From: Paenibacillus sp. GM2
Lineage (GTDB): Bacteria; Bacillota; Bacilli; Paenibacillales; Paenibacillaceae
Length of the DNA stretch: 64,000 bases
Direction of reading: 5' to 3'
Assembly (NCBI RefSeq): GCF_900069005.2
Contig: NZ_LN831279.1
Location: 1,723,747 to 1,787,746, forward strand
The notes below the pieces were generated by a model. The model saw nothing but the letters and a program-made list of their open reading frames with translations, made no database searches and was not told where the DNA came from. A program made the position numbers and the translations under genes. Every line of letters starts with the position of its first letter. Position 1 is the stretch's first letter. Shown here one piece after another: positions 43,245 to 52,201 of the stretch.

Positions 43245-43924
43245 TGTCATGGGGAAGCCAGTTCCTCTGGGTTATCTATCCCTATATGATTCTTATTATT
43301 TTCCTGGTCGGTCTCTACTATCGTTACCAGACGGATCAGTTCGGTTGGACGGCAAAATCGAGCGAAATGCTCGAGAAGAAGAAGCTTCGTTGGGGAAGCA
43401 ATCTATTTCATGTCGGGATCATGTTTGTCTTTTTTGGCCATGTCGGTGGGATTCTGATTCCGAAGTCATGGCTTGAAGCGATTGGTGTCTCGGATCATCT
43501 GTATCATGCGATGGCGCTATGGATTGGCTCAGCAGCAGGGCTGATGACGCTCATCGGATGTATCATTCTTGTGATCCGCCGCTTCTCCGATGTGCGAATT
43601 CGTAGAACGAGCAGCTTTGGCGACATGCTGTCGATTATTCTGCTTACGCTCATTATCGTGGTAGGTATGGCATCGACGCTGTTCAATATGACGGATCGCT
43701 CTGGCTTTGATTACCGGGAGACGATCGGGCCCTGGCTACGCGGGGTAATGCGATTTATGCCCGATTATACATTAATGAACACCGTGCCATGGATCTTCAA
43801 GATTCATATTATTCTCGGCCTGGCTTTATTTGCTGTTTTTCCTTTTACGAGACTCGTACACATGCTAAGCTTGCCGATCAAATATCTATCACGCAGCTAT
43901 GTGGTATATCGTAAACGAAAGTAA
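43244..43924 (+). CDS. narI: Respiratory nitrate reductase gamma subunit (cytochrome b)
   Basis: 226-residue membrane subunit with five helices that oxidises menaquinol and passes electrons to NarH. Heme-b His ligands are expected in NLFHVGIMFVFFGHVGG and in FKIHIILGLALFAVF with TRLVHMLS. ATG at 43244 overlaps the narJ stop and has GGGGGG upstream; the longer open frame upstream is out of phase with narJ and is not coding. Confidence 0.96.
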   Translation: MSWGSQFLWVIYPYMILIIFLVGLYYRYQTDQFGWTAKSSEMLEKKKLRWGSNLFHVGIMFVFFGHVGGILIPKSWLEAIGVSDHLYHAMALWIGSAAGLMTLIGCIILVIRRFSDVRIRRTSSFGDMLSIILLTLIIVVGMASTLFNMTDRSGFDYRETIGPWLRGVMRFMPDYTLMNTVPWIFKIHIILGLALFAVFPFTRLVHMLSLPIKYLSRSYVVYRKRK

Positions 43925-43945
43925 TCCTTGATAAGGGGGTGACCC

Positions 43946-44977
43946 ATGTCATACGATCGGTACAGCAGACAACAGAACTTTGCTCCAATCGGCCCGGCAG
44001 GTCAGCAAGAATTATCGGCAAAGCATGTTCTGATCCTTGGAGCGGGGGCGCTGGGCGCCGGGAATGCGGAGCTCCTGGCACGCTCAGGCGTCGGAACGAT
44101 CACCATCATCGATCGTGACTATGTGGAATGGAGCAATCTCCAGCGGCAGTCGCTCTACTGCGAACAGGATGCGATAGATCAATTGCCCAAAGCTGTAGCG
44201 GCGGCGAAGCGTCTCCGACAGATCAATTCAGAGATTACCGTGCATGCACAGGTCATGGATTGCACAGCCATTGAGCTTAGTGCGCTGCTGGATAACAGGA
44301 AGGTAGATTTGATGCTTGATGCCGCGGACAATTTCCCAATACGATATATCCTGAACGATGTCGCCTATCGATATAAAATTCCGTGGATTTACGGTGCCTG
44401 TTCGGGCAGTTATGGTGCAGTGTGCGGCTTCATACCAGGACAGACCCCTTGTCTGCACTGTGTATTGGAACGGATGCCGATCGGTTCGGCATCATGTGAT
44501 CGCGAGGGAATTATTGCGCCGGCGGTGCAGATGGTCGTTGCGATGCAATCGGCAGAAGCGCTGAAATGGTTGTCTGGAAACCCTGCGCGAATGTCGAATC
44601 GATATACCGTCTTTGATCTCTGGTCGAACATACAGCAATCGATTCAGATCAATAGAGCCGTGAAGCAGCAGGCCTGTCCCACCTGCGGGGCACAACCAAG
44701 CTATCCTTATCTGAAGTCGGAGTCAGCGATGAGAACAGAAGTGTTATGCGGTCGATCCTCCGTCTGGGTTCGTTATCCACGCCAAGAGCCTTTGGATTTG
44801 AATCTGGTAGCCTCCAAGGCTCTGCAGTTGCATGCCGTTGTGCATCTGAATCCTTATCTGCTTCAAATTCAAGAGGGCGGATATCGCCTCGTTATTTTCC
44901 AAGATGGTAGAGCCCTAATTCATGGCACCTCAGATCCGCTTGAAGCCAAAAAACGGTATTATAGGTACTTAATCTAA
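43946..44977 (+). CDS. MoeB/ThiF-family sulfur-carrier adenylyltransferase
   Basis: 343-residue E1-like enzyme that adenylates the C-terminal Gly-Gly of a sulfur carrier, here most likely MoaD encoded 44 bp downstream. ATP site LILGAGALGAGNAELL, catalytic Arg in WSNLQRQSLY, Asp in LDAADNFP, and zinc ligands CLHC and CPTC. About 95 extra residues follow the catalytic domain and lack a rhodanese Cys motif; they end in FQDGRALIHGTSDPLEAKKR, typical of the longer Bacillales ThiF/MoeB proteins. Position between narI and moaD supports MoeB function over ThiF. Confidence 0.88.
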   Translation: MSYDRYSRQQNFAPIGPAGQQELSAKHVLILGAGALGAGNAELLARSGVGTITIIDRDYVEWSNLQRQSLYCEQDAIDQLPKAVAAAKRLRQINSEITVHAQVMDCTAIELSALLDNRKVDLMLDAADNFPIRYILNDVAYRYKIPWIYGACSGSYGAVCGFIPGQTPCLHCVLERMPIGSASCDREGIIAPAVQMVVAMQSAEALKWLSGNPARMSNRYTVFDLWSNIQQSIQINRAVKQQACPTCGAQPSYPYLKSESAMRTEVLCGRSSVWVRYPRQEPLDLNLVASKALQLHAVVHLNPYLLQIQEGGYRLVIFQDGRALIHGTSDPLEAKKRYYRYLI

Positions 44978-45021
44978 TTAATTTCTTATGATATAAAATA
45001 AGGGGGTGTGAACTTAAACTT

Positions 45022-45252
45022 ATGAAAATATTATGTTTCGCCCATTTGAGTGAACAGCTAGGAACGTCCAGCATGGAAATAGAGCTGGGGCCAATCTCGG
45101 CAGCAGATTTCATCGCTGAGCTGAAGCTTCGCTATCCGGCTCTGCTGCTCGATCATGTCATGATTGCGGTTAATGAACAATTTGTCGAACCGACCTCTGT
45201 CATAGCGGCAAATGACACGGTCGCATTGCTCCCCCCGGTTAGTGGCGGTTAA
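45022..45252 (+). CDS. moaD: Molybdopterin synthase sulfur carrier subunit
   Basis: 76-residue ubiquitin-like beta-grasp protein ending in the required Gly-Gly (LLPPVSGG), which carries the thiocarboxylate for molybdopterin synthesis. ATG with AAGGGGGTGTG upstream. Its last bases coincide with the broken start of the moaC remnant, so a deletion joined the end of moaD to the middle of moaC. Confidence 0.93.
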   Translation: MKILCFAHLSEQLGTSSMEIELGPISAADFIAELKLRYPALLLDHVMIAVNEQFVEPTSVIAANDTVALLPPVSGG

Positions 45253-45529
45253 GACGGCGGATCTCATTCCTATGTGCCATCCGCTTCCGCTCACGGGGGT
45301 TGATATTACGTTCGAGGTTGAAGATGCGCAGACGATATCTTTTCGTATACAGGTCAAGACGACAGGGGTGACGGGGGTCGAGATGGAAGCTTTAACGGCG
45401 GCCCAAACCGTGGGGCTCACGATTTATGACATGTGCAAAGCGTTTGATAAAGATAGGGTGCTGGGTCCGGCTTACTTGGAACAAAAGCAAGGCGGCAAAA
45501 GCGGGGATTATGTCCGTTATAATATGTAA
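45242..45529 (+). pseudogene. moaC: 5'-truncated moaC (cyclic pyranopterin monophosphate synthase remnant)
   Basis: The frame encodes only the last ~95 residues of Moa[51 protein letters not shown] and [10 protein letters not shown]. Whole MoaC has about 160 residues; the N-terminal third, including the region of the first catalytic Lys (Lys51 in E. coli), is absent. The missing part is not in another frame: the sequence upstream is intact moaD, with the junction at its stop. The only starts are GTG at 45242 without a ribosome site or an internal ATG. Probably non-functional, so a complete moaC is expected elsewhere in the genome. Confidence 0.85.
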
Positions 45530-45555
45530 GGCGCGTGTAGTTAGGAGAGGAACCT

Positions 45556-46089
45556 ATGAATAGCTCGATGTATGTGATTACAGATCAACCGATCGTGCCG
45601 GAGGAAGTTTCGAATAAAGTGAAGCGGAGGGAAGCCGGGGCAATCACGTTATTCCTTGGCACGGTGCGTGAATGGACCTATGGCCAACGAACGATATTCC
45701 TCGAATATGAAGCCTACCTGACCATGGCGCTCGCACAAATGGAGCAGATCGGGCACGAGGTCCGTGAACGCTGGGCAGATACCGTCGTTGCTGTGACGCA
45801 TCGCGTAGGCCGATTAGAGATATCGGATATCGCCGTCGTGATCGCCGTCTCCTCACCGCATCGCAAAGCGGCCTATGAAGCGAATGAATACGTCATTGAA
45901 CGAATCAAGCAGATGGTTCCCATCTGGAAAAAAGAACATGGGGAAGATGACGCCGAGTGGATTGGCGATCAACTCAATCGGCAGGTCTATCCTGACGGAC
46001 GGCCATTATTAGCAGAGATGCGGAAGGAAGACCAGAAGGAACTTCGGAAAGGAGTGTCGAACAATGAACATTCCCCGCTTAATCGATAA
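45556..46089 (+). CDS. moaE: Molybdopterin synthase catalytic subunit
   Basis: 177-residue large subunit that adds two sulfurs from MoaD thiocarboxylate to precursor Z. Conserved [49 protein letters not shown] and the catalytic Lys segment VPIWKKE are present. About 25 extra residues at the C-terminus (after WIGDQ) extend beyond E. coli MoaE and overlap the moaA start by 26 bp. ATG with AGGAGAGG upstream. Confidence 0.94.
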   Translation: MNSSMYVITDQPIVPEEVSNKVKRREAGAITLFLGTVREWTYGQRTIFLEYEAYLTMALAQMEQIGHEVRERWADTVVAVTHRVGRLEISDIAVVIAVSSPHRKAAYEANEYVIERIKQMVPIWKKEHGEDDAEWIGDQLNRQVYPDGRPLLAEMRKEDQKELRKGVSNNEHSPLNR

Positions 46090-47074
46090 TTATGGCCGAG
46101 AGCATCATTATTTGCGGATATCAGTGACCGATCGCTGCAATTTGCGCTGCGTTTACTGTATGCCCGAAGAAGGAATGGAGTTCGAGCCTGCGGAGAAAAT
46201 TCTGACGTTCAAAGAAATCACCGAAGTCGTACGTGTCGTAGCAGGGATGGGGATTCGTAAAATCCGCTTAACGGGCGGCGAGCCTTTGGTTCGAAAAAAC
46301 CTTGAACAGTTAGTGGCAATGATTGCGCAGATCCCCGAGATTGAGGATATCTCGCTGACGACAAACGGCATGTTCCTTGCGGCCAAAGCGTCAGCTTTGA
46401 AGGAAGCTGGGCTTACACGCGTGAACATCAGTATGGACTCGCTTCAGCCGGATCGGTTCAAGCTGATTACGCGCGGGGGTGATGTCCGGAAGGTGCTGGA
46501 TAGCATCGATGCTTGTGTGGAGGCTGGCCTCCGCCCCATCAAATTGAATGTGGTGCTGATGAGAGGATTAAACGATGATGAAATCGCGGAATTTATCCGA
46601 TTAACACGGGATCGGGACATCCATATCCGGTTCATTGAGTATATGCCGATTGGACATAGCGATGCGACGTGGAAGAACTTGTACTTGCCGCTCTCCCGGG
46701 TGAGGGAGGTCTGTGCTGAGCAGCGATGGGATTATGGCCCGGTGGCAACGGTTCAAGGAAATGGCCCTTCGGAGAATTACCGTCTGGACGGGGCGCTTGG
46801 GAGCTTTGGATTGATCCATCCGGTTAGCGAGCATTTCTGCCAGTCTTGCAACCGGCTAAGGCTTACCGCTGACGGTTATATCAAGCCATGTCTAGCCTGG
46901 ACGGAACAATTCCATGTCCGGCGTGTTATCGGGGATGATAAGGCAATACGGCAAATGTTTCTGGATGCTCTCGGTACCAAGCCTGAGAATCATGAAATGT
47001 CACATTTCTTGAACGATGATCTAGCGATTACACACACGCCTACTGCGCGTAGAATGTCACAAATTGGTGGATAA
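46064..47074 (+). CDS. moaA: GTP 3',8-cyclase (radical SAM)
   Basis: 336-residue radical SAM enzyme for the first step of molybdenum cofactor synthesis. N-terminal [4Fe-4S] motif [10 protein letters not shown] (C-x3-C-x2-C), GGE motif in LTGGEPLVR, and a C-terminal second cluster CQSCNRLRL with a third Cys in IKPCLAW. The very C-terminal Gly-Gly needed for activity is present (RRMSQIGG). ATG with AAAGGAGTG upstream. It normally works with MoaC, whose local copy is truncated. Confidence 0.96.
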   Translation: MNIPRLIDNYGREHHYLRISVTDRCNLRCVYCMPEEGMEFEPAEKILTFKEITEVVRVVAGMGIRKIRLTGGEPLVRKNLEQLVAMIAQIPEIEDISLTTNGMFLAAKASALKEAGLTRVNISMDSLQPDRFKLITRGGDVRKVLDSIDACVEAGLRPIKLNVVLMRGLNDDEIAEFIRLTRDRDIHIRFIEYMPIGHSDATWKNLYLPLSRVREVCAEQRWDYGPVATVQGNGPSENYRLDGALGSFGLIHPVSEHFCQSCNRLRLTADGYIKPCLAWTEQFHVRRVIGDDKAIRQMFLDALGTKPENHEMSHFLNDDLAITHTPTARRMSQIGG

Positions 47075-47086
47075 GGAGAGATTTAT

Positions 47087-47896
47087 ATGAGACATGTTTT
47101 AGTGAAAAGAAAATGGGGCTTGCTTGCCTTGCTATTGGTCACGACGCTGCTGATCTCAGCCTGCGGCAATCAACAAACCAGTAAGGACTCCGGTGCAAAG
47201 GGAGAGGCTGTTGAACTGACGATCTCCGCTGCAGCCAGCTTAACCGATGCGCTGCAAGAAATTCAGAAAAATTATGAGGCCAAGACGAGCGGCGTAAAGC
47301 TTAATTTCAACTTCGGCGCTTCCGGCGCATTGCAGCAGCAGATTGAGCAAGGGGCACCGGTGGATCTGTTCCTCTCCGCGGCTTCTAAAATTGTGGATAA
47401 GAAGCTGATTACACAGGATCAACAGAAGGACTTGCTCGCCAATGAATTGGTGGTGATTACCGCTACCGAGCCATCGATATCCGTTCAAGAAGCGAAGGAT
47501 CTCCTGAATGCGGATATTCACAAAATCGCTATCGGAATACCGGAGTCGGTTCCCGCGGGAAAATACGCGCAAGAGGCTCTTACGAACGCCGGCGTTTGGG
47601 ACGAACTGCAGTCCAAGCTGGTGCAAGCCAAAGATGTCCGCCAAGTACTGCAATATGTTGAGACAGGAAATGCAGACGCGGGGTTCGTGTATAAAACCGA
47701 TGCATTATCAACAGATCAGGTGAAAATGGCCTACACCGTCGATCCTGCCTTGTATACGCCGATTACCTATCCTGTCGGAATCGTCCAAGCGACAACCCAT
47801 GCGAAGGAAACTGAGGAATTGTACAATTATCTGCAGTCGAAGGAAGCGATAGACGTCTTCACAAAATACGGATTCTCCGTGCCGAATTCGAAATGA
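47087..47896 (+). CDS. modA: Molybdate-binding lipoprotein of ABC transporter
   Basis: 269-residue periplasmic-type binding protein. Lipobox LISAC after a hydrophobic signal, then the ModA fold: LTISAAASLTDALQEI, NFNFGASGALQQQIEQGAPV and VDLFLSAAS supply the Ser and backbone ligands for molybdate. It captures molybdate for nitrate reductase cofactor synthesis. ATG with AAGGAGAG; its stop overlaps the modB start by 4 bp. Confidence 0.93.
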   Translation: MRHVLVKRKWGLLALLLVTTLLISACGNQQTSKDSGAKGEAVELTISAAASLTDALQEIQKNYEAKTSGVKLNFNFGASGALQQQIEQGAPVDLFLSAASKIVDKKLITQDQQKDLLANELVVITATEPSISVQEAKDLLNADIHKIAIGIPESVPAGKYAQEALTNAGVWDELQSKLVQAKDVRQVLQYVETGNADAGFVYKTDALSTDQVKMAYTVDPALYTPITYPVGIVQATTHAKETEELYNYLQSKEAIDVFTKYGFSVPNSK

Positions 47897-48567
47897 GTAT
47901 GCTGCAAGTCGACTGGGCTCAGCTATGGATGCCTATTCGGTTATCTCTACAGGTTGCGCTGATCGCAAGTATTCTCAGTACGCTCTTCGGAGTGGCTTTG
48001 GCATGGCCGATGTCGAGAAGCAAGGTGAAGGGGAAGATTTTACTTGAGACCGCATTTATGCTGCCCCTTGTGCTGCCGCCCACGGTCGTCGGCTTCTTGC
48101 TCCTCATCCTGCTTGGACGACGAAGCTGGATCGGGCAGTTCGCGGAATGGCTGTTCTCTGCGCCGATTATTTTCTCGTGGGGTGCTGCGGTGATTGCTTC
48201 GGTTGTCGTATCGTTTCCACTCGTCTATCAGACGATGAAGACGGGATTTCATACCATTGATCAACAAATAACCGATGCCGCACGTTCGAGCGGCGCGAAT
48301 GAATGGCAGGTTTTTCGCTATATCACGCTGCCGCTTGCATTTCCATCGGTGATCACCGCCTATATTCTGAGCTTCGCTCGCAGTTTGGGCGAATTCGGCG
48401 CGACACTGATGATCGCGGGCAACATTCCAGGAAAGACACAAACCGTACCCACAGCGATCTTCGTAGCGGTTGATTCCGGCAATATGACGATGGCATGGTT
48501 ATGGACGATTTCCATGGTAGTTATTTCATTTTTATTGCTGCTCCTAACTGGGCGGCAGCGAACATGA
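47893..48567 (+). CDS. modB: Molybdate ABC transporter permease
   Basis: 224-residue permease with about five to six helices and the EAA loop DAARSSGANEWQVFRYITLP, then SFARSLGEFGATLMIAGNIPGKT, a strong ModB signature. No modC ATPase follows: the next gene is ywiC. The ATPase must come from another locus, or ModAB uses a shared ATPase. Confidence 0.93.
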   Translation: MSMLQVDWAQLWMPIRLSLQVALIASILSTLFGVALAWPMSRSKVKGKILLETAFMLPLVLPPTVVGFLLLILLGRRSWIGQFAEWLFSAPIIFSWGAAVIASVVVSFPLVYQTMKTGFHTIDQQITDAARSSGANEWQVFRYITLPLAFPSVITAYILSFARSLGEFGATLMIAGNIPGKTQTVPTAIFVAVDSGNMTMAWLWTISMVVISFLLLLLTGRQRT

Positions 48568-48587
48568 TTATGAAGTAGGTGAAATGA

Positions 48588-49319
48588 TTGAAGGCTGCAA
48601 ATCAGGGCATCGTGATTCCGCATGAGCATGGTGGCTGGGCAATGGTCAGCGTGCCATTTCTATTCGGGGTGATGGCGGGGACGCCTAAGTGGGATCATAT
48701 ATTATTGTTCATCGCCTGGCTGTGCTTATATTTAGCATCGTATCCTACGCTGCAAGCTTTGAAACGAAGGAAGCAGCGCGATCATCTGTTGAAGTGGTCA
48801 GCCATTTATGGAGCTATCGCACTGGCCGCTCTCGTGTATCCGCTTTACCACATGCCGGCGTTATTCTATTTTGCCATTCCATTCGTCTTGTTATTGATCG
48901 TAAATATATGGCATGTGAAGCAGAGGGCAGAACGAGCGCTCGTGAATGATCTCTGCGCCATTCTGATCTTCTCCATCGGAGGCGCTGCAGCCTATCTGTA
49001 TGGGGATGGAGATTGGAATTTAACGATGCTGTTTGTCGTTCTTTTTAATTTCCTGTATTTTATGGGGACGGCCTTCTTCGTGAAGACGATCTTCCGTGAG
49101 CACGGCAACAAAAAATGGGAGGCAGCTGCACGAATTTACCATATCCTTTTGCTCTTCATCCCTTGGGCATGCGGTTATCCCTGGATGACATTGCCTTTCA
49201 TCATTCCGCTAATTCGCACACTCCTCCTGTCAGGAAAGCAGATCAAACCGATGAAGGCAGGCATCATAGAAATTATCGGTTCCGTGCAGTTTATCGTTAT
49301 TTCATGGATTGTATTCTAA
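48588..49319 (+). CDS. ywiC: YwiC-like membrane protein
   Basis: 243-residue protein with about seven hydrophobic helices and the family-typical N-terminus VIPHEHGGWAMVSVPFLFG (HEHG motif). In Bacillus subtilis ywiC lies next to narGHJI, and here it again closes the nitrate island. The biochemical role is not known to me; the HEHGGW motif resembles the start of UbiA-like prenyltransferase-related proteins only loosely. TTG start with AGGTGA upstream. The 266 bp that follow show no gene; a weak GCCC/GGGC hairpin exists near 49376-49410. Confidence 0.82.
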   Translation: MKAANQGIVIPHEHGGWAMVSVPFLFGVMAGTPKWDHILLFIAWLCLYLASYPTLQALKRRKQRDHLLKWSAIYGAIALAALVYPLYHMPALFYFAIPFVLLLIVNIWHVKQRAERALVNDLCAILIFSIGGAAAYLYGDGDWNLTMLFVVLFNFLYFMGTAFFVKTIFREHGNKKWEAAARIYHILLLFIPWACGYPWMTLPFIIPLIRTLLLSGKQIKPMKAGIIEIIGSVQFIVISWIVF

Positions 49320-49585
49320 GCTGCCAACAAATTCAGATTTAATTCGAGCATCTCAAGCTCATTCCTTCCGCTCGGGGCCCTCCATTTAATAGGGGTTACC
49401 GGGCTTTCTATGCATGTTCATTTTAATAATGCATTCAAATTCAATAAGCGTTACATCGTCATATGTTGGAGAGGGGATCTAATTTTCGGAATTCCTTCAA
49501 ATGACCTGTCTTCGTTTCTCTGGGAGAAGCATAGTATATTCTAATTTCCTAGTTAAAACAGCAGGCGTGCGAAGGGAGAACAATC

Positions 49586-50347
49586 ATGGCGATGGTATTA
49601 AAGAAACGTCGCAAGTATGTATTGAGCAAATGGCTTAAGACTAAAGCGCTCCTTGGGAATAAGGAAGCTCGTGCTCATATTCCGGATACCCGAAAATTCT
49701 CCAAATCTACACTTAGGACGATGTTGAAATTATACGAAATGGTATACGTTAAGCCCGAGATCGGAACTCACGGAAAAGGAGTTATCCGCGTGGAGAAGCG
49801 AGCGGAAGATAAGTATACCTACCAGCTTGGTCTCGCAGAAAAAAGCTTCCAGGATTTCGAAAGCTTCTACCAATCCCTATTAAGTGACACTAAGAAGAAA
49901 AGCTATTTGATCCAAAAAGGGATTCATTTGGTGAAATACAAAAAAAGGCGTTTTGATATAAGGGTGATGGTTCAGTTAAGTCCCGAAGGAGTGTGGGAAA
50001 CGACAGGCCTCATAGGTAGAGTTGCCCCGCCGGAGAAGATTGTAACTAATTATCATAGCGGTGGTAAGCTAATGGATGTCAAGCGATTGTTCGTCACGCA
50101 TCTGTCAGCAAGTAAAACGGATAAAATCATCCGGAAATTAGATAAATTGGGAGTAGTAACAGCAAAGCATCTTCATAAGAAATATCCCGGAATCCAACAG
50201 ATCGGGCTTGATATCGGATTCGATCAGTCCTGGATTCCTTGGATCATTGAAGTTAACACCAATCCGGATCCTTATATTTTTAATAAGTTGTCAGATAAAT
50301 CGGTGTACAGGAAGGTTATGAAATACAAAAAAGCAGCAATGAAGTAA
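49586..50347 (+). CDS. YheC/YheD-family ATP-grasp protein (endospore coat-associated)
   Basis: 253-residue ATP-grasp protein. N-terminus is basic; ATP-grasp features include YVKPEIGTHGKGVIRV, FDIRVMVQLSP and IGLDIGFDQSWIPWIIEVNTNPDP with the metal-binding Glu-x-Asn. Relatives YheC/YheD sit on or under the spore coat in Bacillus, and the family is abundant in Paenibacillus. The ligase substrate is not known. ATG with AAGGGAG upstream. Monocistronic, followed by a terminator. Confidence 0.85.
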   Translation: MAMVLKKRRKYVLSKWLKTKALLGNKEARAHIPDTRKFSKSTLRTMLKLYEMVYVKPEIGTHGKGVIRVEKRAEDKYTYQLGLAEKSFQDFESFYQSLLSDTKKKSYLIQKGIHLVKYKKRRFDIRVMVQLSPEGVWETTGLIGRVAPPEKIVTNYHSGGKLMDVKRLFVTHLSASKTDKIIRKLDKLGVVTAKHLHKKYPGIQQIGLDIGFDQSWIPWIIEVNTNPDPYIFNKLSDKSVYRKVMKYKKAAMK

Positions 50348-50398
50348 ATTGGCTATGAACGAATAAATCCTTTATAACTGAAAAAACGATGCTCCCAG

Positions 50399-50425
50399 AG
50401 CTCCTGGAACAAACAGGAGTTTTTT
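50399..50425 (+). terminator. Rho-independent terminator
   Basis: CTCCTG and CAGGAG stem, 7-nt loop, six T. Short but well-formed. Confidence 0.75.
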
Positions 50426-50491
50426 GGTTTGGCGGGGTATTTTTCGATAAGTTTAAGCAGCTTCTTGATAAATTAATATCACTGTTTTATA

Positions 50492-50505
50492 ATTGACAAG
50501 TCAAT
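50492..50505. promoter_or_regulatory. Promoter with MarR-type palindromic operator
   Basis: ATTGACAAGTCAAT is a near-perfect palindrome (6-2-6) that contains a consensus -35 TTGACA. A CATATA-like -10 lies 17-18 bp downstream. Binding of the adjacent MarR protein here would block RNA polymerase; inferred. Confidence 0.6.
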
Positions 50506-50538
50506 AATTGATTAGTCATATATGGAGGTGGGAAACGA

Positions 50539-51033
50539 ATGGCGCTGTCTCAGCAGGAAATGAAACAGATTTTCCTCATGATCAAAAATATTGATAGACA
50601 CGTAACCCAATACTTTGAGAAGCGAACAGGCATTAGCTTAACCAGATACGAAATATTGTACAAGCTGCTTGAAAAAGGCCAGCTGTCTCAAATGAAGTTA
50701 CGACATGAGTTGAAAATTGATCAGGCTGCTATAACGAGACACTTAAAAATACTTGAGGAAGAATGCTATGTCACCCGCAATCGCAATGCGCAAAATAATC
50801 GGGAAGTGATTGTACAGATTACAGAGGCGGGGAAAGAAACCTTAAACAACTGTGATCTTGATAAGAATCGATATATGCTGGAGTTATTCGGCAGTTTTAC
50901 AGCGCAAGAATTGAAGCAGCTTCAAGCTTTAATCAAGAAGTTTGAAGGCGAAGCAGAAAAATTGAAAAGTGAACCAGAAAGGGGTATCCAGGATGCCAAC
51001 GACACAAACCACAATAGAACAATTAATGCATGA
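50539..51033 (+). CDS. MarR-family transcriptional regulator
   Basis: 164-residue winged-helix regulator: recognition helix region KIDQAAITRHLKILEEE and wing RNRNAQNNREVIVQITEAG. ATG with GGAGGTGGG upstream. The coding end overlaps the following nitroreductase by 41 bp in another frame, so the two are translated from one message. It probably represses its own operon through the palindrome at its promoter and is released by an electrophilic or nitro-aromatic ligand, by analogy with similar pairs. Confidence 0.88.
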   Translation: MALSQQEMKQIFLMIKNIDRHVTQYFEKRTGISLTRYEILYKLLEKGQLSQMKLRHELKIDQAAITRHLKILEEECYVTRNRNAQNNREVIVQITEAGKETLNNCDLDKNRYMLELFGSFTAQELKQLQALIKKFEGEAEKLKSEPERGIQDANDTNHNRTINA

Positions 51034-51619
51034 TCGCAAATCCGTACGTAAATATAAAGAGGGAGTTGTCATTCCGGAAGAAAAGCTGCAACATCTGCTT
51101 GAACAAGCGATTTCCGCACCCTCATCGAGTAATATGCAGCCTTGGCGATTCCTTGTCATTAAGGATCAACAAGTGAAAAAAGAGCTGCGTGCCATCGCCA
51201 ATAATCAGGAACAAGTGGAGACTTCCTCAGCGATTATTGCTGTACTTGGCGATCTGAGCATGTATGAAAATGCAGAGCAAATTTATGATGCCAATTATGA
51301 ACAGGGGTTTATGACTCGTGAAGTAGCGGACTTCATGATTCAAAATTCCCGGACTTTATATAGCAGCTTACCCGAAGCCGTATTGAAAAATATTATACAC
51401 TTCGATGCAGGGCTCGTATCGATGCAAATTATGCTATTAGCCAAGGATATGGGGTACGATACAGTACCGATGGGTGGTTTTGACAAGGTTAAATTTGCGG
51501 AAAAATTCAATCTTCCTCAGCATGAAATCCCTATTTTGCTCATTGCCATTGGTGAAGCATCAGCCCCTGCATATGGGTCATCCCGTCTGCCTTTGGCTCA
51601 GATCACACGTTTTATCTAA
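50993..51619 (+). CDS. FMN-dependent nitroreductase family protein
   Basis: 208-residue NAD(P)H-dependent oxidoreductase. FMN phosphate site DRKSVRKYKEG at the N-terminus, APSSSNMQPWRFLVI, and the C-terminal core DMGYDTVPMGGFD with PILLIAIGEAS. Such enzymes reduce nitro groups, quinones or similar xenobiotics. ATG at 50993 is chosen over TTG at 50969 because the conserved domain begins directly after it and AAAGGGG lies upstream. Cotranscribed with a MarR regulator and followed by a terminator. Confidence 0.9.
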   Translation: MPTTQTTIEQLMHDRKSVRKYKEGVVIPEEKLQHLLEQAISAPSSSNMQPWRFLVIKDQQVKKELRAIANNQEQVETSSAIIAVLGDLSMYENAEQIYDANYEQGFMTREVADFMIQNSRTLYSSLPEAVLKNIIHFDAGLVSMQIMLLAKDMGYDTVPMGGFDKVKFAEKFNLPQHEIPILLIAIGEASAPAYGSSRLPLAQITRFI

Positions 51620-51695
51620 CAAACATACATCAGGGCAGCGAACTGGATTGAATTTACAGCCGATGTCAGATTATATAATAAGTTGAGATATGGTT

Positions 51696-51721
51696 AAAGC
51701 CGCATAATTGCGGCTTTTTTG
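51696..51721 (+). terminator. Rho-independent terminator
   Basis: 9-bp perfect stem AAAGCCGCA with TGCGGCTTT, 4-nt loop and T run. Confidence 0.9.
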
Positions 51722-51857
51722 TATTTTAACAGCAAAACCCTTGGCCCTGCCAACCCAGGTGAACAGTAAGAAAAGAATTCAACAAGGTATTTTGGTTAAC
51801 ATACTACCTTGACTGTCATAGTACTTTAATTTAAACTGCAAATATGGAGGTAATTAT

Positions 51858-52187
51858 ATGAGCGATAACAAAATCACATCAGACCTGCTGCGTGGCCATA
51901 CCGATACGATGATATTACGACTCCTCTCTGAAGCTGACCGCTACGGCTATGAGATTGTCAAGCTGATTGCCCAGCGCTCTGAGGGCGAGTATGAATTGAA
52001 AGAAGCTACCATGTACTCCAGCGTACGGCGGCTAGAGGCTGATGGCGATATCGAGTGGTATTGGGGCGATGAATCTCAGGGCGGACGTCGTAAATATTTT
52101 AGGATTACCGAGAAGGGCAAGGCGACTTACGCCCGCAACAAAAGCAATTGGGAGTATGCCAAGCGCGTGCTTGAAAACTTATTATAG
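51858..52187 (+). CDS. PadR-family transcriptional regulator
   Basis: 109-residue winged helix of the short PadR type: LRGHTDTMILRLLSEADRYG, YELKEATMYSSVRRLEADGD, GGRRKYFRITEKGKATY. ATG with GGAGG upstream. It begins a four-gene run (PadR, HAAS-pentapeptide protein, ABC ATPase, ABC-2 permease) with gaps of 0-14 bp. PadR proteins of this class repress adjacent drug exporters and are induced by the drug. Confidence 0.92.
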   Translation: MSDNKITSDLLRGHTDTMILRLLSEADRYGYEIVKLIAQRSEGEYELKEATMYSSVRRLEADGDIEWYWGDESQGGRRKYFRITEKGKATYARNKSNWEYAKRVLENLL

Positions 52188-52201
52188 GGAGGTTTGCTGT
52201 G

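Noticed and set aside
45212..45529. moaC as a short but complete gene
   Set aside because: The encoded product aligns only with the C-terminal two thirds of MoaC, and no start with a ribosome site is available.
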